Positions 25,326 through 34,471 of a stretch of DNA of 64,000 nucleotides are shown in pieces. Source of the stretch: Pseudomonas fluorescens. Lineage in GTDB: Bacteria; Pseudomonadota; Gammaproteobacteria; Pseudomonadales; Pseudomonadaceae. Position 1 is the first letter of the stretch. Every line of letters begins with the position of its first letter. The DNA is taken from positions 124,001 through 188,000 of the forward strand of contig NZ_CABVIR010000006.1 of NCBI RefSeq assembly GCF_902498065.1. Direction: 5' to 3'. The position numbers and the translations under genes were made by a program. The notes beneath the pieces were generated by a model that had not been told where the DNA came from, searched no databases, and saw nothing but the letters and a program-made list of their open reading frames with translations.

Positions 25326-28300
25326 GACGACACTCCTTCGGTTTGCGGGGCCGGTTTTTCAGGTTCGGCTCCGCCTTGGCGCGCAGAGTCGGCGCGCTTG
25401 GGCGGCAACGGGGCGAAATAGCCCACCACCAACAGCAACACGCCAACACCGATAAACGAGACGATCCGGGCGAGTCCGCCACGGTTACTCAATTCGACAA
25501 AGAACAGTTTCGCGACCACCACGCCGATCAACGCCGCCCCGATCAGCCAGACTTCGCGACGATGACGCAGATGGCCGCCGATCATCAGACTCAGCGCCAT
25601 CAAGGTCCAGACGATGGACAGGCCCGCTTGCACCAACATCGATTCGAGCAGCGCATCCAGCTCATACGGCACATCGCCCCAATGGTGCGCCGTGCGCATC
25701 ACCAGCGCAGTGAAGAACGCGAACAGCGAGACGCCGGCGATCAGTTGCGTGGCGTGATCAACGATGTCCTGGCGGTTCGCCAGTTGCGACACGGCGTTGC
25801 GGGACCAGACGTACACGCCGAACAGCGCGAACAACAGCCCCAACTCCAGCGGATTGATCAGCGGCACATAAGGCAACGGTTCGGCGGTGCCGTCGCTGAC
25901 AGTGTTCGCCAGCCAGAACCAACCGAGCATGAGCAATGCCAGCGGTGCCGCCGCGTACAGTCGATATTCGCGCGGCCAGGCCGACACAGGCCACGGCCAG
26001 GCACGCGGTGCGGCCATCAACACCAGATAAACACTCGGCAGAATCGCCCAACCCAACCAACGCCAGGCGTTGTACTGCTCGGACAACAGCAGCAAGCCGT
26101 AACGCAACTCCAGCGCCAGTACACCGATCAACAGCCAGCAGCCGAGCACATGAGCCGTACTCAAGGCGCGAGCCGGCAACAGCGGCGCCAGACGCCGCAG
26201 CGAGATGAAATGCACGACGAACACCGCCGCCCAGGCGAGCCAGCCGACATCGGCCGCAGGGTGGTAACGCGAGTGCCACGCCCCGAGCAATGCCACACCG
26301 CTCGCAGGCATCAGCAAGGTGCAGAGCAAACCCAGCGACGGCCATTTCAGGCGCAACGCCAACACTGCCCATAGCGCAACGCTCAGCGCCGCGACCGTCA
26401 GCAGCAACGTCGCTTGAATATTCACCGGCGCAAACCGCAGCACTTCACTGATCCACGCCAACGCCCACCAACCCGCGCCCCACACCAGCAGCACTTCGGA
26501 CAAACGCTGCAAACTCAATACATCGAAAGCCGAAGCATGGTTGCCGAGCTGCAGACGCCAGGCGCCAACCATCGCCGCCAGGCCCAGTACCAATGGGGTC
26601 CAGAAGCCGCTGTGCGCCAGCGGCTTCAAGCCTTCGCTGGCCAGCGGCCCCAGCAGATCCGGCCCGGCGAACAGGAACGCCGCACCGCCAATCACCTGCA
26701 ACAGCAGACCGAAGACGAAACTCACACGCTGCTTCAGATAAAGGCTCAACCAGATAATCAACAGACCACTGGCCGCCCACACCGCGCTCGCGGTTTGCCA
26801 TGGCAGTACGAACAGCACGGCGAGGTTGATCAGCACCAGCCCGGCCAGCAACACCACCGACAAACCGCGCAACAACCGAACGTCGCTGCGCACCATGTCG
26901 TCGCGCGCGGCCAGCAACATACCGGCGATCAACGCCAGACCGATCAGCGACGCGCTGAGCAAACCGCTCCAACCCGCGCTGAACACCGCGCCCGACTCAC
27001 CACTCGCACCTTGCAGTCGCAGCAGGAACAGCGCGCCACCCAGCAACTGGACGGCAAATGCGGTGAACAGGAAGGTCCGCGATTGCAGGCGCAGGCCAAC
27101 AAACAACGTCGCCAGACCCGCCAGCGCCCAACTGATCGCCGTACCGTGGGTGAAGAAGAACAGCGGCGCCAGCAGATAGAGAAAGGTCAGGCCGAGGCAC
27201 GCCAACACCGGCAGGCCTTTGCGCTCCCACTCCGACGTTTGCTCGGGTGCGGCGTTACGCAATTGGTAGAAGCTGAACAGCAGGGCCACGCCGAGCATCA
27301 ATGCGCCCAGCGGCGCGCCATCGAGCAGGCTGCTTTCGCCGATGCGCAACTCGCCGAGAAACGCCAACGCCGACCCCAGTTGCAGCAGCAAGGCAAACGC
27401 GCGCGCCAGCGGTCGTTGCTGACGCAGGCCGAGCCAGAAAATCCCGGCGCCCTCCACAGCCCAGGCGGCCGCTGTCCAACGCGCATCAAGCCCCAACGGG
27501 ATCGCCAGACTGGCGAAAATCACGCCCAACGCCAGACAGGTTTCCGCCAGCAACAACGCTCGGCCGCCCATCAGCAGGCGGGCCAGGCCCATGTAGATCA
27601 TGCCCAGCGCCAATGCGCTGAAAGCCGCAGCAAACTCCAGATGCTGGACCAGCGCGAACTGCAAACCGAAACCCACCAGCGGCGGGCCGAACAGCATCGT
27701 GCCGTCGACGTAATCACCCTTGCGTGCCGACCAGCGCAGCAACGCCTCGCGACTGTCGTCTTCGGGCGCGTCGCTCATTTCCAGTAACTTGCGCCGCGCA
27801 AACAGTAGACCGATGGCCAGGTACATCAGGAAGAACAGAATCAGAAACGGCTCGGTGCTCCACAGCAAGTCCGGCGTGTAGGAGCGCAGGCCCCAGGCGA
27901 ACCCGATGCCAAAGGTGCCGACGAAGCCGATCAGGTTGAGCAGCCGCCAGGCCTTGAACCAGGCGATGGCGAGGATGCCCGCATTGAGCAAGGCGAAATA
28001 GCTGAACAGCGCGACATGGTTGCCGGCGCCGGTGGACGTCAGGATCGGCGCGGCGAAACCACCCAACGCTGCGGCGCAGGCCAGTGCCAGCGAGTCCTGA
28101 GTGATGGCCAGAATGGCCGAGAACACCGTCACCGCCACCAGCAGCCCGAGCGCCGCCGTCGGATCGAGCAATGGGTGCAAACGCATCGCTGCGAACACTG
28201 TCAGGTACAACACGGCAATCCCGGTGCCTTGCAGCATCAACGCATAGTGATTGTTGCGATGACGCAGCCACCAGCCCAGACCGAGCAGGCCCAAAGCCGC

Positions 28301-28927
28301 CGCCGCCACACCGGCGTAACGCAGTTCAATCGGCACCACCATGCCTTCGGTGGCATAACGCAGCAGAAACGCCAGACCGAGGAACAACAGCACCACGCCG
28401 ACCCGCAGCACGGTGTTGCCTCCGAACAGCCAGTTGCGTGCGCCGCTGATGGCGCGCTCGATAAAGTTCGGGCCACGCGGGATGACGGGCTCGCGGGCAA
28501 CCGCTTCAGGTTTCCAGGCATCGTCGGGCAGCGGACGGCTGGTTTGCGCCGCCGACGCGCCGACCGGCTCGAGTTCGGGAGGGAGTTCCCAGACCATCTC
28601 CGGGGTTGAGACAGGGATTTCTTCGAGAATGAATACAGGAGAGGTGGCGGGTTCACTGACGACCGGCTCGTCGGCAAGCGGTTCGCTGGCTTCAGGCGCC
28701 TTGAGGCCAGACATCTCCAGCAAGGCCAGGCGTTGCTGGACCGCATTCAACGCCACTTGCGCCTGATCCAGCAGAGCGCGCTGTTCGGCCGATTGCGAAC
28801 CCAAGCGGCCGATGCGTATGGCCTGGCCGATGCCCAACCCGAGCAGCGCGCCCAGCAGCGCGTCGCTGAACGACTCGTCGAGTACCCAGCCCAGCACCAG
28901 CCCAATCAGCATGAACATCCATTGCAT
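25322..28927 (-). CDS. DUF2339 giant polytopic membrane protein
   Basis: About 1201 residues from the ATG at 28927, which has AGGGA ten bases upstream; an in-frame ATG at 28951 has a poorer site. An N-terminal hydrophobic segment precedes a short coiled coil (LDQAQVALNAVQQRLALLEM) and an acidic, proline-rich linker. After about residue 160 it is almost wholly membrane, with roughly 28-30 hydrophobic spans. No catalytic motif seen. It ends in a charged tail and overlaps DUF3999 by 4 bases, suggesting a two-protein envelope complex. Function unknown. Confidence 0.88.
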   Translation of the reverse strand: MQWMFMLIGLVLGWVLDESFSDALLGALLGLGIGQAIRIGRLGSQSAEQRALLDQAQVALNAVQQRLALLEMSGLKAPEASEPLADEPVVSEPATSPVFILEEIPVSTPEMVWELPPELEPVGASAAQTSRPLPDDAWKPEAVAREPVIPRGPNFIERAISGARNWLFGGNTVLRVGVVLLFLGLAFLLRYATEGMVVPIELRYAGVAAAALGLLGLGWWLRHRNNHYALMLQGTGIAVLYLTVFAAMRLHPLLDPTAALGLLVAVTVFSAILAITQDSLALACAAALGGFAAPILTSTGAGNHVALFSYFALLNAGILAIAWFKAWRLLNLIGFVGTFGIGFAWGLRSYTPDLLWSTEPFLILFFLMYLAIGLLFARRKLLEMSDAPEDDSREALLRWSARKGDYVDGTMLFGPPLVGFGLQFALVQHLEFAAAFSALALGMIYMGLARLLMGGRALLLAETCLALGVIFASLAIPLGLDARWTAAAWAVEGAGIFWLGLRQQRPLARAFALLLQLGSALAFLGELRIGESSLLDGAPLGALMLGVALLFSFYQLRNAAPEQTSEWERKGLPVLACLGLTFLYLLAPLFFFTHGTAISWALAGLATLFVGLRLQSRTFLFTAFAVQLLGGALFLLRLQGASGESGAVFSAGWSGLLSASLIGLALIAGMLLAARDDMVRSDVRLLRGLSVVLLAGLVLINLAVLFVLPWQTASAVWAASGLLIIWLSLYLKQRVSFVFGLLLQVIGGAAFLFAGPDLLGPLASEGLKPLAHSGFWTPLVLGLAAMVGAWRLQLGNHASAFDVLSLQRLSEVLLVWGAGWWALAWISEVLRFAPVNIQATLLLTVAALSVALWAVLALRLKWPSLGLLCTLLMPASGVALLGAWHSRYHPAADVGWLAWAAVFVVHFISLRRLAPLLPARALSTAHVLGCWLLIGVLALELRYGLLLLSEQYNAWRWLGWAILPSVYLVLMAAPRAWPWPVSAWPREYRLYAAAPLALLMLGWFWLANTVSDGTAEPLPYVPLINPLELGLLFALFGVYVWSRNAVSQLANRQDIVDHATQLIAGVSLFAFFTALVMRTAHHWGDVPYELDALLESMLVQAGLSIVWTLMALSLMIGGHLRHRREVWLIGAALIGVVVAKLFFVELSNRGGLARIVSFIGVGVLLLVVGYFAPLPPKRADSARQGGAEPEKPAPQTEGVSS

Positions 28928-28970
28928 GGTCGATATCCCTAAGCGGCCCATTGCCTTGTGGCGTCTGCGC

Positions 28971-29058
28971 TGACGTCATCGCGGGCAAGTCGAATCGTCG
29001 CAACGCCGCTCCCACAGACTTACGCAGATTCTGTGGGAGCGTGGCTTGCCCGCGATTG
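28971..29058. repeat. REPIN with one long-form arm
   Basis: The first arm is the long-form REP, TGACGTCATCGCGGGCAAGT followed by CGAATCGTCG and a usual head, the reverse complement of the unit at 13793. The second arm is a standard GCGGGC-type unit with an extra T (GAGCGTGGCTTGCC). Confidence 0.8.
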
Positions 29059-29144
29059 AGCGCGCAGCGCTCACTGAAACTGGTGCTCAGTATATCGATC
29101 AGGTCCAACAACCGTCGGACCTTGCTCGCATTTATTGCTAAAAG

Positions 29145-31595
29145 TTACTCCAATGCTTTCCAGATATCCGTGGCGTACTCGCGAATAGTCCGGTCGGAAG
29201 AGAACCAACCCATCCGGGACGTGTTCAACACCGCTGAACGCCACCACTCGTTCGAATCGTGCCAATGGGCTTCGACGCGCATCTGCGCATCCCAGTAAGA
29301 ATCGAAATCGGCGCAAACCAGGAAGCGGTCGTAGTCGATCAGCGAATCGATCAACCCGGTGTAGCGGGACGGATCATCTGGCGAAAACACCCCGCCGCGA
29401 ATCGCTTGCAGCACGTCATTCAACCGATGGGACGCAGCAATGTCCGGCACCGCGCTGAACTCGTGGTTCTGCTTGCGCGCTTCGACCTGCTGCGCGCTGA
29501 GGCCGAAGATGAACATGTGCTCGACACCGATGCGCTCGCACATTTCCACGTTGGCGCCGTCCAGCGTGCCGATGGTCAATGCGCCGTTGAGGCCGAACTT
29601 CATGTTACTGGTGCCCGACGCTTCAAAACCGGCGGTGGAAATCTGCTCCGACAAGTCCGCCGCCGGAATGATGCTCTCCGCCAGGCTGACGTTGTAATTG
29701 GGCAGGAACACCACTTTGAGCAAACCGCGCACGGTCGGGTCGTTGTTCACCACCCGGGCGATATCGTTAGTCAGTTTGATGATCAGCTTGGCCTGGTGAT
29801 AACTGGCGGCGGCCTTGCCGGCGAAGATCTTCACCCGTGGCACCCAGTCGATTTCCGGCTCGGCGCGAATCGCCTGATACAGCGCGACGGTGTGCAGCAA
29901 GTTGAGCAACTGACGTTTGTATTCGTGGATCCGTTTGACCTGCACGTCAAACAACGCCGCCGGGTTGACCGCGACCCCAAGGCGCTCGTGAATGATGTAC
30001 GCGAGGGCCTTTTTGCTGTGCAGGCGCTGTTCGGCGAAGGCCTTGCGGAATGCGGCTTTTTCCGCGAACGGTTCCAGATCGAGCAAACGCTCCTCCGGGT
30101 TATCCAACAGGTCAGGGCCGAGGGCATCGACCAGCATCGAGGTCAACTCCGAGTTGGCCTGATACAACCAGCGGCGGAAGGTGATGCCGTTGGTCTTGTT
30201 GTTGATCCGCTCCGGGTAAAGCTTGTGCAGTTCGGAGAACACGGTTTTGCGCATCAACTGCGTGTGCAGCCCGGACACGCCGTTGACGCTGTGGGAGCCG
30301 AGGAACGCAAGGTTGCCCATGCGCACCCGGCGGCCGTTGTCCTCTTCGATCAGCGACACCGCGCGCAGCACGTCAAAATCGTGGATGCCTTTGGCGCGCA
30401 GCGAGTCGATGTGCTGGGCGTTGATCAGGTAAATGATCTGCATGTGCCGCGGCAGCATCCGCTCCATCAAACCGACCGGCCAGGTTTCCAGCGCCTCCGG
30501 CAACAGCGTGTGGTTGGTGTACGAGAGCGTGTCGACGGTGACCTGCCACGCGGCGTCCCACGCGACATCGTAGACATCGACCAACTGACGCATCAGCTCG
30601 GCCACGGCAATCGAGGGGTGAGTATCGTTGAGCTGGATCGCCGCGTGGTCGCCCAGGGTCAGCACCGAGGTGTGCATGTTGCGATGGCGGCGCAGCAAAT
30701 CCTGGAGGGATGCCGCGACGAAGAAGTACTCCTGACGCAGGCGCAATTCCTGGCCGGCTTCGGTGCTGTCCGCCGGGTAAAGCACGCGAGAGATACTTTC
30801 GGCGCGGGCCACTTCCGCGACCGCGCCCAAGTGGTCGCCGGCGTTGAAGCGCTCCAGGTGTAAATCTTCCACGGCTCGGGCACGCCACAGGCGCAATGTA
30901 TTGACGCTCGCCCCGCGCCAGCCGACAACCGGGGTGTCGTAGGCAATCGCTCGCACGGTTTCCGCCGGGGACCAGACTTGCCTGGACTTGCCGCTGTCGT
31001 CGGTGACGGTTTCGACGCTGCCACCGAAGCCGATCGGGTAAACGACTTCGGGACGCTCGAATTCCCACGGGTTGCCGAAATCCAGCCAGTGCTCGGTCTG
31101 TTCCTGCTGCCAGCCATCGACAATCGCCTGACGGAACAAGCCGTGCTCATAGCGAATGCCATAGCCGTGGCCGGCGATGCCGAGGGTCGACATGCTTTCC
31201 ATGAAGCACGCCGCCAGACGACCCAGGCCACCATTGCCCAGGGCCGCGTCGGGCTCCAGCAGGCGGATGCGCTCAATGTCGACGCCCAGTTCGGTCATGG
31301 CCTCGCGGGCGACGTCCAGCAGGCCGAGGTTGCTCAGGCTGTCGTAGAGCAGCCGGCCGATGAGAAATTCCAGGGAGAGGTAGTAAACCCGCTTCTGACC
31401 TTTGCGGTAGATCTGCCGGGTGTGGTCCATCCAGTGCTCGACCATGTGATCGCGCGCTGCCAGCGCAATGGCTTCGAACCAGTCGTGGTCGAAGGCGTGA
31501 TCCGGGTCTTTGCCCACCGCATAGGTGAGTTTGGTCAAGACGGCGTCGCGGAATGCGGCCACCTCTGCTTCGCGAACAAGTGGTTCTTGAGTCAT
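29145..31595 (-). CDS. glgP: Glycogen/maltodextrin phosphorylase
   Basis: 816 residues, GT35 family. Phosphorolysis of alpha-1,4-glucan to glucose 1-phosphate using pyridoxal phosphate. The PLP-lysine signature EASGTSNMKFGLNGALTIGT is at about residues 642-661. The N-terminal region DHDWFEAIALAARDH and NGGLGRLAACFMESM are typical. It stands alone, away from the other glycogen genes. Confidence 0.97.
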   Translation of the reverse strand: MTQEPLVREAEVAAFRDAVLTKLTYAVGKDPDHAFDHDWFEAIALAARDHMVEHWMDHTRQIYRKGQKRVYYLSLEFLIGRLLYDSLSNLGLLDVAREAMTELGVDIERIRLLEPDAALGNGGLGRLAACFMESMSTLGIAGHGYGIRYEHGLFRQAIVDGWQQEQTEHWLDFGNPWEFERPEVVYPIGFGGSVETVTDDSGKSRQVWSPAETVRAIAYDTPVVGWRGASVNTLRLWRARAVEDLHLERFNAGDHLGAVAEVARAESISRVLYPADSTEAGQELRLRQEYFFVAASLQDLLRRHRNMHTSVLTLGDHAAIQLNDTHPSIAVAELMRQLVDVYDVAWDAAWQVTVDTLSYTNHTLLPEALETWPVGLMERMLPRHMQIIYLINAQHIDSLRAKGIHDFDVLRAVSLIEEDNGRRVRMGNLAFLGSHSVNGVSGLHTQLMRKTVFSELHKLYPERINNKTNGITFRRWLYQANSELTSMLVDALGPDLLDNPEERLLDLEPFAEKAAFRKAFAEQRLHSKKALAYIIHERLGVAVNPAALFDVQVKRIHEYKRQLLNLLHTVALYQAIRAEPEIDWVPRVKIFAGKAAASYHQAKLIIKLTNDIARVVNNDPTVRGLLKVVFLPNYNVSLAESIIPAADLSEQISTAGFEASGTSNMKFGLNGALTIGTLDGANVEMCERIGVEHMFIFGLSAQQVEARKQNHEFSAVPDIAASHRLNDVLQAIRGGVFSPDDPSRYTGLIDSLIDYDRFLVCADFDSYWDAQMRVEAHWHDSNEWWRSAVLNTSRMGWFSSDRTIREYATDIWKALE

Positions 31596-31851
31596 CGATA
31601 GGACCTCGAGCGAGCTTTGGGTTGTCTGAGCCTAGACGGTCTGACAGGCGGTAGAGGCTCTGGTTCGGCAGTATTTCCTGTTAGTGCGAGATAGGTCGGC
31701 ATTAGCTTGGCGTGTGCCTGAATCAATGCAGGGGCCGTGCCGGAATTCAAGTGTGGTTGGCCGCAAATAAAAAAATCTGGCGAAAGGTTGTTCAAAAATC
31801 CACCAGTCCCGGTATGATCGCGCGCCCTGATGCACACGCTGGTAACAACCG

Positions 31852-32295
31852 ATGATGAAACCCAACCTGATCGCCGCCGCCGAGATCGATCGCCTCGATA
31901 CCTGGGCCAAGTACTCTGCGCCGATGTGCGGTTCTTGCATATCCAGCTGCTGCACCTTGCCGGTCGAGGTCAAGATCAAGGACCTGATTCGCATCGGCAT
32001 CGTCGACGAGTTCGAGCGCGGCGAACCGGCGAAGAACATCGCCAAGCGTTTGCAAAAGGAAGGGATCGTCGAGCGTTACAGCCAGAAGACCGAGATCTTC
32101 ACCCTCCAGCGCATGAGCAACAACGATTGCCTGTACCTGGATCGTAAGAGCCGTCTGTGCACTATTTATGAAAAGCGCCCGGATACTTGCCGCAACCACC
32201 CGAAGATCGGACCGCGACCGGGGTATTGCGCTTACAAGCCCAAAGAAGTGGCGCGTGAGACCAGCAGCAGCCGTCGTCCCCTCGACAAGTTCTGA
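31852..32295 (+). CDS. YkgJ-type cysteine-cluster protein
   Basis: 147-residue protein of the YkgJ (CxxCxxxxCC) zinc/iron-chelating family. Cysteines occur as CGSCISSCC (22-30), CLYL, CTIYEKRPDTC and YCAYKP near the C-terminus, forming one metal site. The starting ATG is doubled (ATGATG at 31852). Role unknown; members occur beside many enzymes. It is divergent from glgP and convergent with typA, sharing a terminator. Confidence 0.85.
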   Translation: MMKPNLIAAAEIDRLDTWAKYSAPMCGSCISSCCTLPVEVKIKDLIRIGIVDEFERGEPAKNIAKRLQKEGIVERYSQKTEIFTLQRMSNNDCLYLDRKSRLCTIYEKRPDTCRNHPKIGPRPGYCAYKPKEVARETSSSRRPLDKF

Positions 32296-32318
32296 TCCGG
32301 AATCTCGCGGCCTGACAG

Positions 32319-32422
32319 GCCCTCATCGCGGGCAAGCCCGCTCCCACACGGTTCGGCACTGAACTCGGATTTTGTGAACACCACAAATCACTGTGGGAGC
32401 GGGCTTGCCCGCGATGAGGCCG
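32319..32422. repeat. REPIN (GCGGGC type)
   Basis: CCTCATCGCGGGCAAGCCCG and an inverted copy about 45 bases apart. The flanks (GGCC/GGCC) extend the palindrome. Confidence 0.9.
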
Positions 32423-32452
32423 GCACAAACACCGCACAAACCCCAGACAAAC

Positions 32453-32491
32453 AAAAACGCCCCCGACCTTGCGGTCGGGGGCGTTTTTTTA
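32453..32491. terminator. Bidirectional terminator between ykgJ-like gene and typA
   Basis: GCCCCCGACC-TTGC-GGTCGGGGGC, a 10-bp stem, has AAAAAC on its left and GTTTTTTT on its right. It can end both the plus-strand transcript and typA. Confidence 0.9.
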
Positions 32492-32511
32492 AGCCTTAAC
32501 TAAGTCGAAAC

Positions 32512-34332
32512 TCAGTTGCCGCTTTTCTTGGCAGCGCGGGTACGCTCGCTTTCGCCCAGGATCTTCTTGCGAAGACGGATGGACTTAGGAGTGACTTCGC
32601 ACAGTTCGTCTTCTTGCACGAACTCAAGAGCTTGTTCCAGGGTGAAACGGATAGGCGGAACCAGAGCGATGGTTTCGTCTTTACCCGAAGCACGCATGTT
32701 GTCGAGCTTCTTGCCTTTGGTTGGGTTGACGCCCAGGTCGTTGTCGCGGCTGTTGATGCCGACGATTTGACCTTCGTACACGTCTTCACCGTGACCCAGG
32801 AACAGTTTGCCGCGAGCTTGCAGGGTTTCCAGCGAGTAAGTCAGAGCCTTACCGGTAGCAACCGAAACCAGCACGCCGTTCTGACGGCCGGACATGTCGC
32901 CGGACTTCATCACGTCGTAACGGTCGAAGATCGAGGTCAGGATGCCTGCACCGGAGGTCAGGGTCAGGAACTCGTTACGGAAACCGATCAGGCCACGTGC
33001 CGGGATGTTGTACTCAAGGCGCACACGGCCCTTGCCATCCGGAACCATGTTGGTCAGGTCGCCTTTACGGATACCGATCTGTTCCATGATCGAACCTTGC
33101 GATTCTTCCGGCAGGTCGATGGTCACGTTTTCGTACGGTTCGTGCTTCACGCCGTCAACCATGCGGATGATCACTTCCGGACGACCAACACCCATTTCGA
33201 AGCCTTCGCGACGCATGGTTTCGATCAGTACCGAGAGGTGCAGCTCACCACGGCCGGAGACTTTGAACTTGTCGGCCGAGTCGCCTTCTTCAACGCGCAG
33301 AGCAACGTTGTACAGCAGCTCTTTGTCCAGACGTTCCTTGATGTTACGGGAAGTCACGAACTTGCCTTCTTTACCGCAGAAAGGCGAGTCGTTTACCTGG
33401 AAGGTCATGGAAACGGTTGGCTCGTCAACGGTCAGCGGCTTCATCGCTTCGACGTTCAGTGGGTCGCACAGAGTGTCGGAGATGAACAGCTGGTCGAAGC
33501 CGCTGATGCAGACGATGTCGCCGGCAGCTGCTTCTTCAACGTCGATACGGTGCAGACCATGGTGACCCATCAGCTTCAGGATACGACCGTTACGCTTCTT
33601 GCCGTCAGCGTCGATAGCGACAACCGGAGTGTTCGGCTTGATGCGGCCACGAGCGATACGGCCAACGCCGATAACACCCAGGAAGCTGTTGTAGTCCAGA
33701 GCGGAGATTTGCATCTGGAACGGACCGTCACGGTCGACTTTCGGCGCAGGTACGTTGTCGACGATCGACTGGTACAGCGGGGTCATGTCTTCCGCCATGG
33801 CGGTGTGTTCCAGACCGGCAATACCGTTCAGGGCCGAGGCGTAGACGACTTTGAAGTCCAGCTGTTCTTCGGTGGCACCCAGGTTGTCGAACAGGTCGAA
33901 GATCTGGTCCAGAACCCAGTCCGGACGCGCGCCTGGACGGTCAACCTTGTTGATGACCACGATCGGACGCAGGCCGGCTTCGAAAGCCTTCTTGGTCACG
34001 AAACGGGTTTGCGGCATAGGGCCGTCTTGAGCGTCAACCAGCAGCAGAACGGAGTCAACCATCGACATTACGCGTTCAACTTCGCCGCCGAAGTCGGCGT
34101 GGCCCGGGGTGTCCACGATGTTGATGTGGTAGCCGTTCCAGTTGATAGCGGTGTTTTTCGCCAGAATGGTAATACCGCGCTCTTTCTCCTGGTCGTTGGA
34201 GTCCATCACGCGCTCGTCGTTGAGCTCGTTGCGCTCCAGGGTGCCGGATTGACGCAAGAGTTTGTCTACCAGGGTGGTTTTACCATGGTCAACGTGAGCA
34301 ATGATGGCGATGTTGCGTAGATTTTCGATCAC
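32512..34332 (-). CDS. typA: Ribosome-associated GTPase TypA/BipA
   Basis: 606 residues. Translational GTPase that binds 70S ribosomes, active in 50S assembly and stress or cold growth. G1 AHVDHGKTTL (13-22), G2 region ERGITI (about 51), G3 DTPGHAD (about 76), G4 NKVDRPGARPDWV (about 130) and G5 SALNG are present, followed by domains resembling EF-G III and V and the BipA-specific C-terminus. Monocistronic with its own terminator. Confidence 0.98.
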   Translation of the reverse strand: MIENLRNIAIIAHVDHGKTTLVDKLLRQSGTLERNELNDERVMDSNDQEKERGITILAKNTAINWNGYHINIVDTPGHADFGGEVERVMSMVDSVLLLVDAQDGPMPQTRFVTKKAFEAGLRPIVVINKVDRPGARPDWVLDQIFDLFDNLGATEEQLDFKVVYASALNGIAGLEHTAMAEDMTPLYQSIVDNVPAPKVDRDGPFQMQISALDYNSFLGVIGVGRIARGRIKPNTPVVAIDADGKKRNGRILKLMGHHGLHRIDVEEAAAGDIVCISGFDQLFISDTLCDPLNVEAMKPLTVDEPTVSMTFQVNDSPFCGKEGKFVTSRNIKERLDKELLYNVALRVEEGDSADKFKVSGRGELHLSVLIETMRREGFEMGVGRPEVIIRMVDGVKHEPYENVTIDLPEESQGSIMEQIGIRKGDLTNMVPDGKGRVRLEYNIPARGLIGFRNEFLTLTSGAGILTSIFDRYDVMKSGDMSGRQNGVLVSVATGKALTYSLETLQARGKLFLGHGEDVYEGQIVGINSRDNDLGVNPTKGKKLDNMRASGKDETIALVPPIRFTLEQALEFVQEDELCEVTPKSIRLRKKILGESERTRAAKKSGN

Positions 34333-34471
34333 TTGTGTATCTCGATCAGAGGATTCGGTGTGCTGACAGGTCGTGGCAGCGATTAACAGTAGAGTCAGGC
34401 CTTGCCGTTACAGCTTGACGGCAGAGTCGGGGGGCCGGTGACGCAGGCCACAGGCAAACAGCCCCGGGCTC

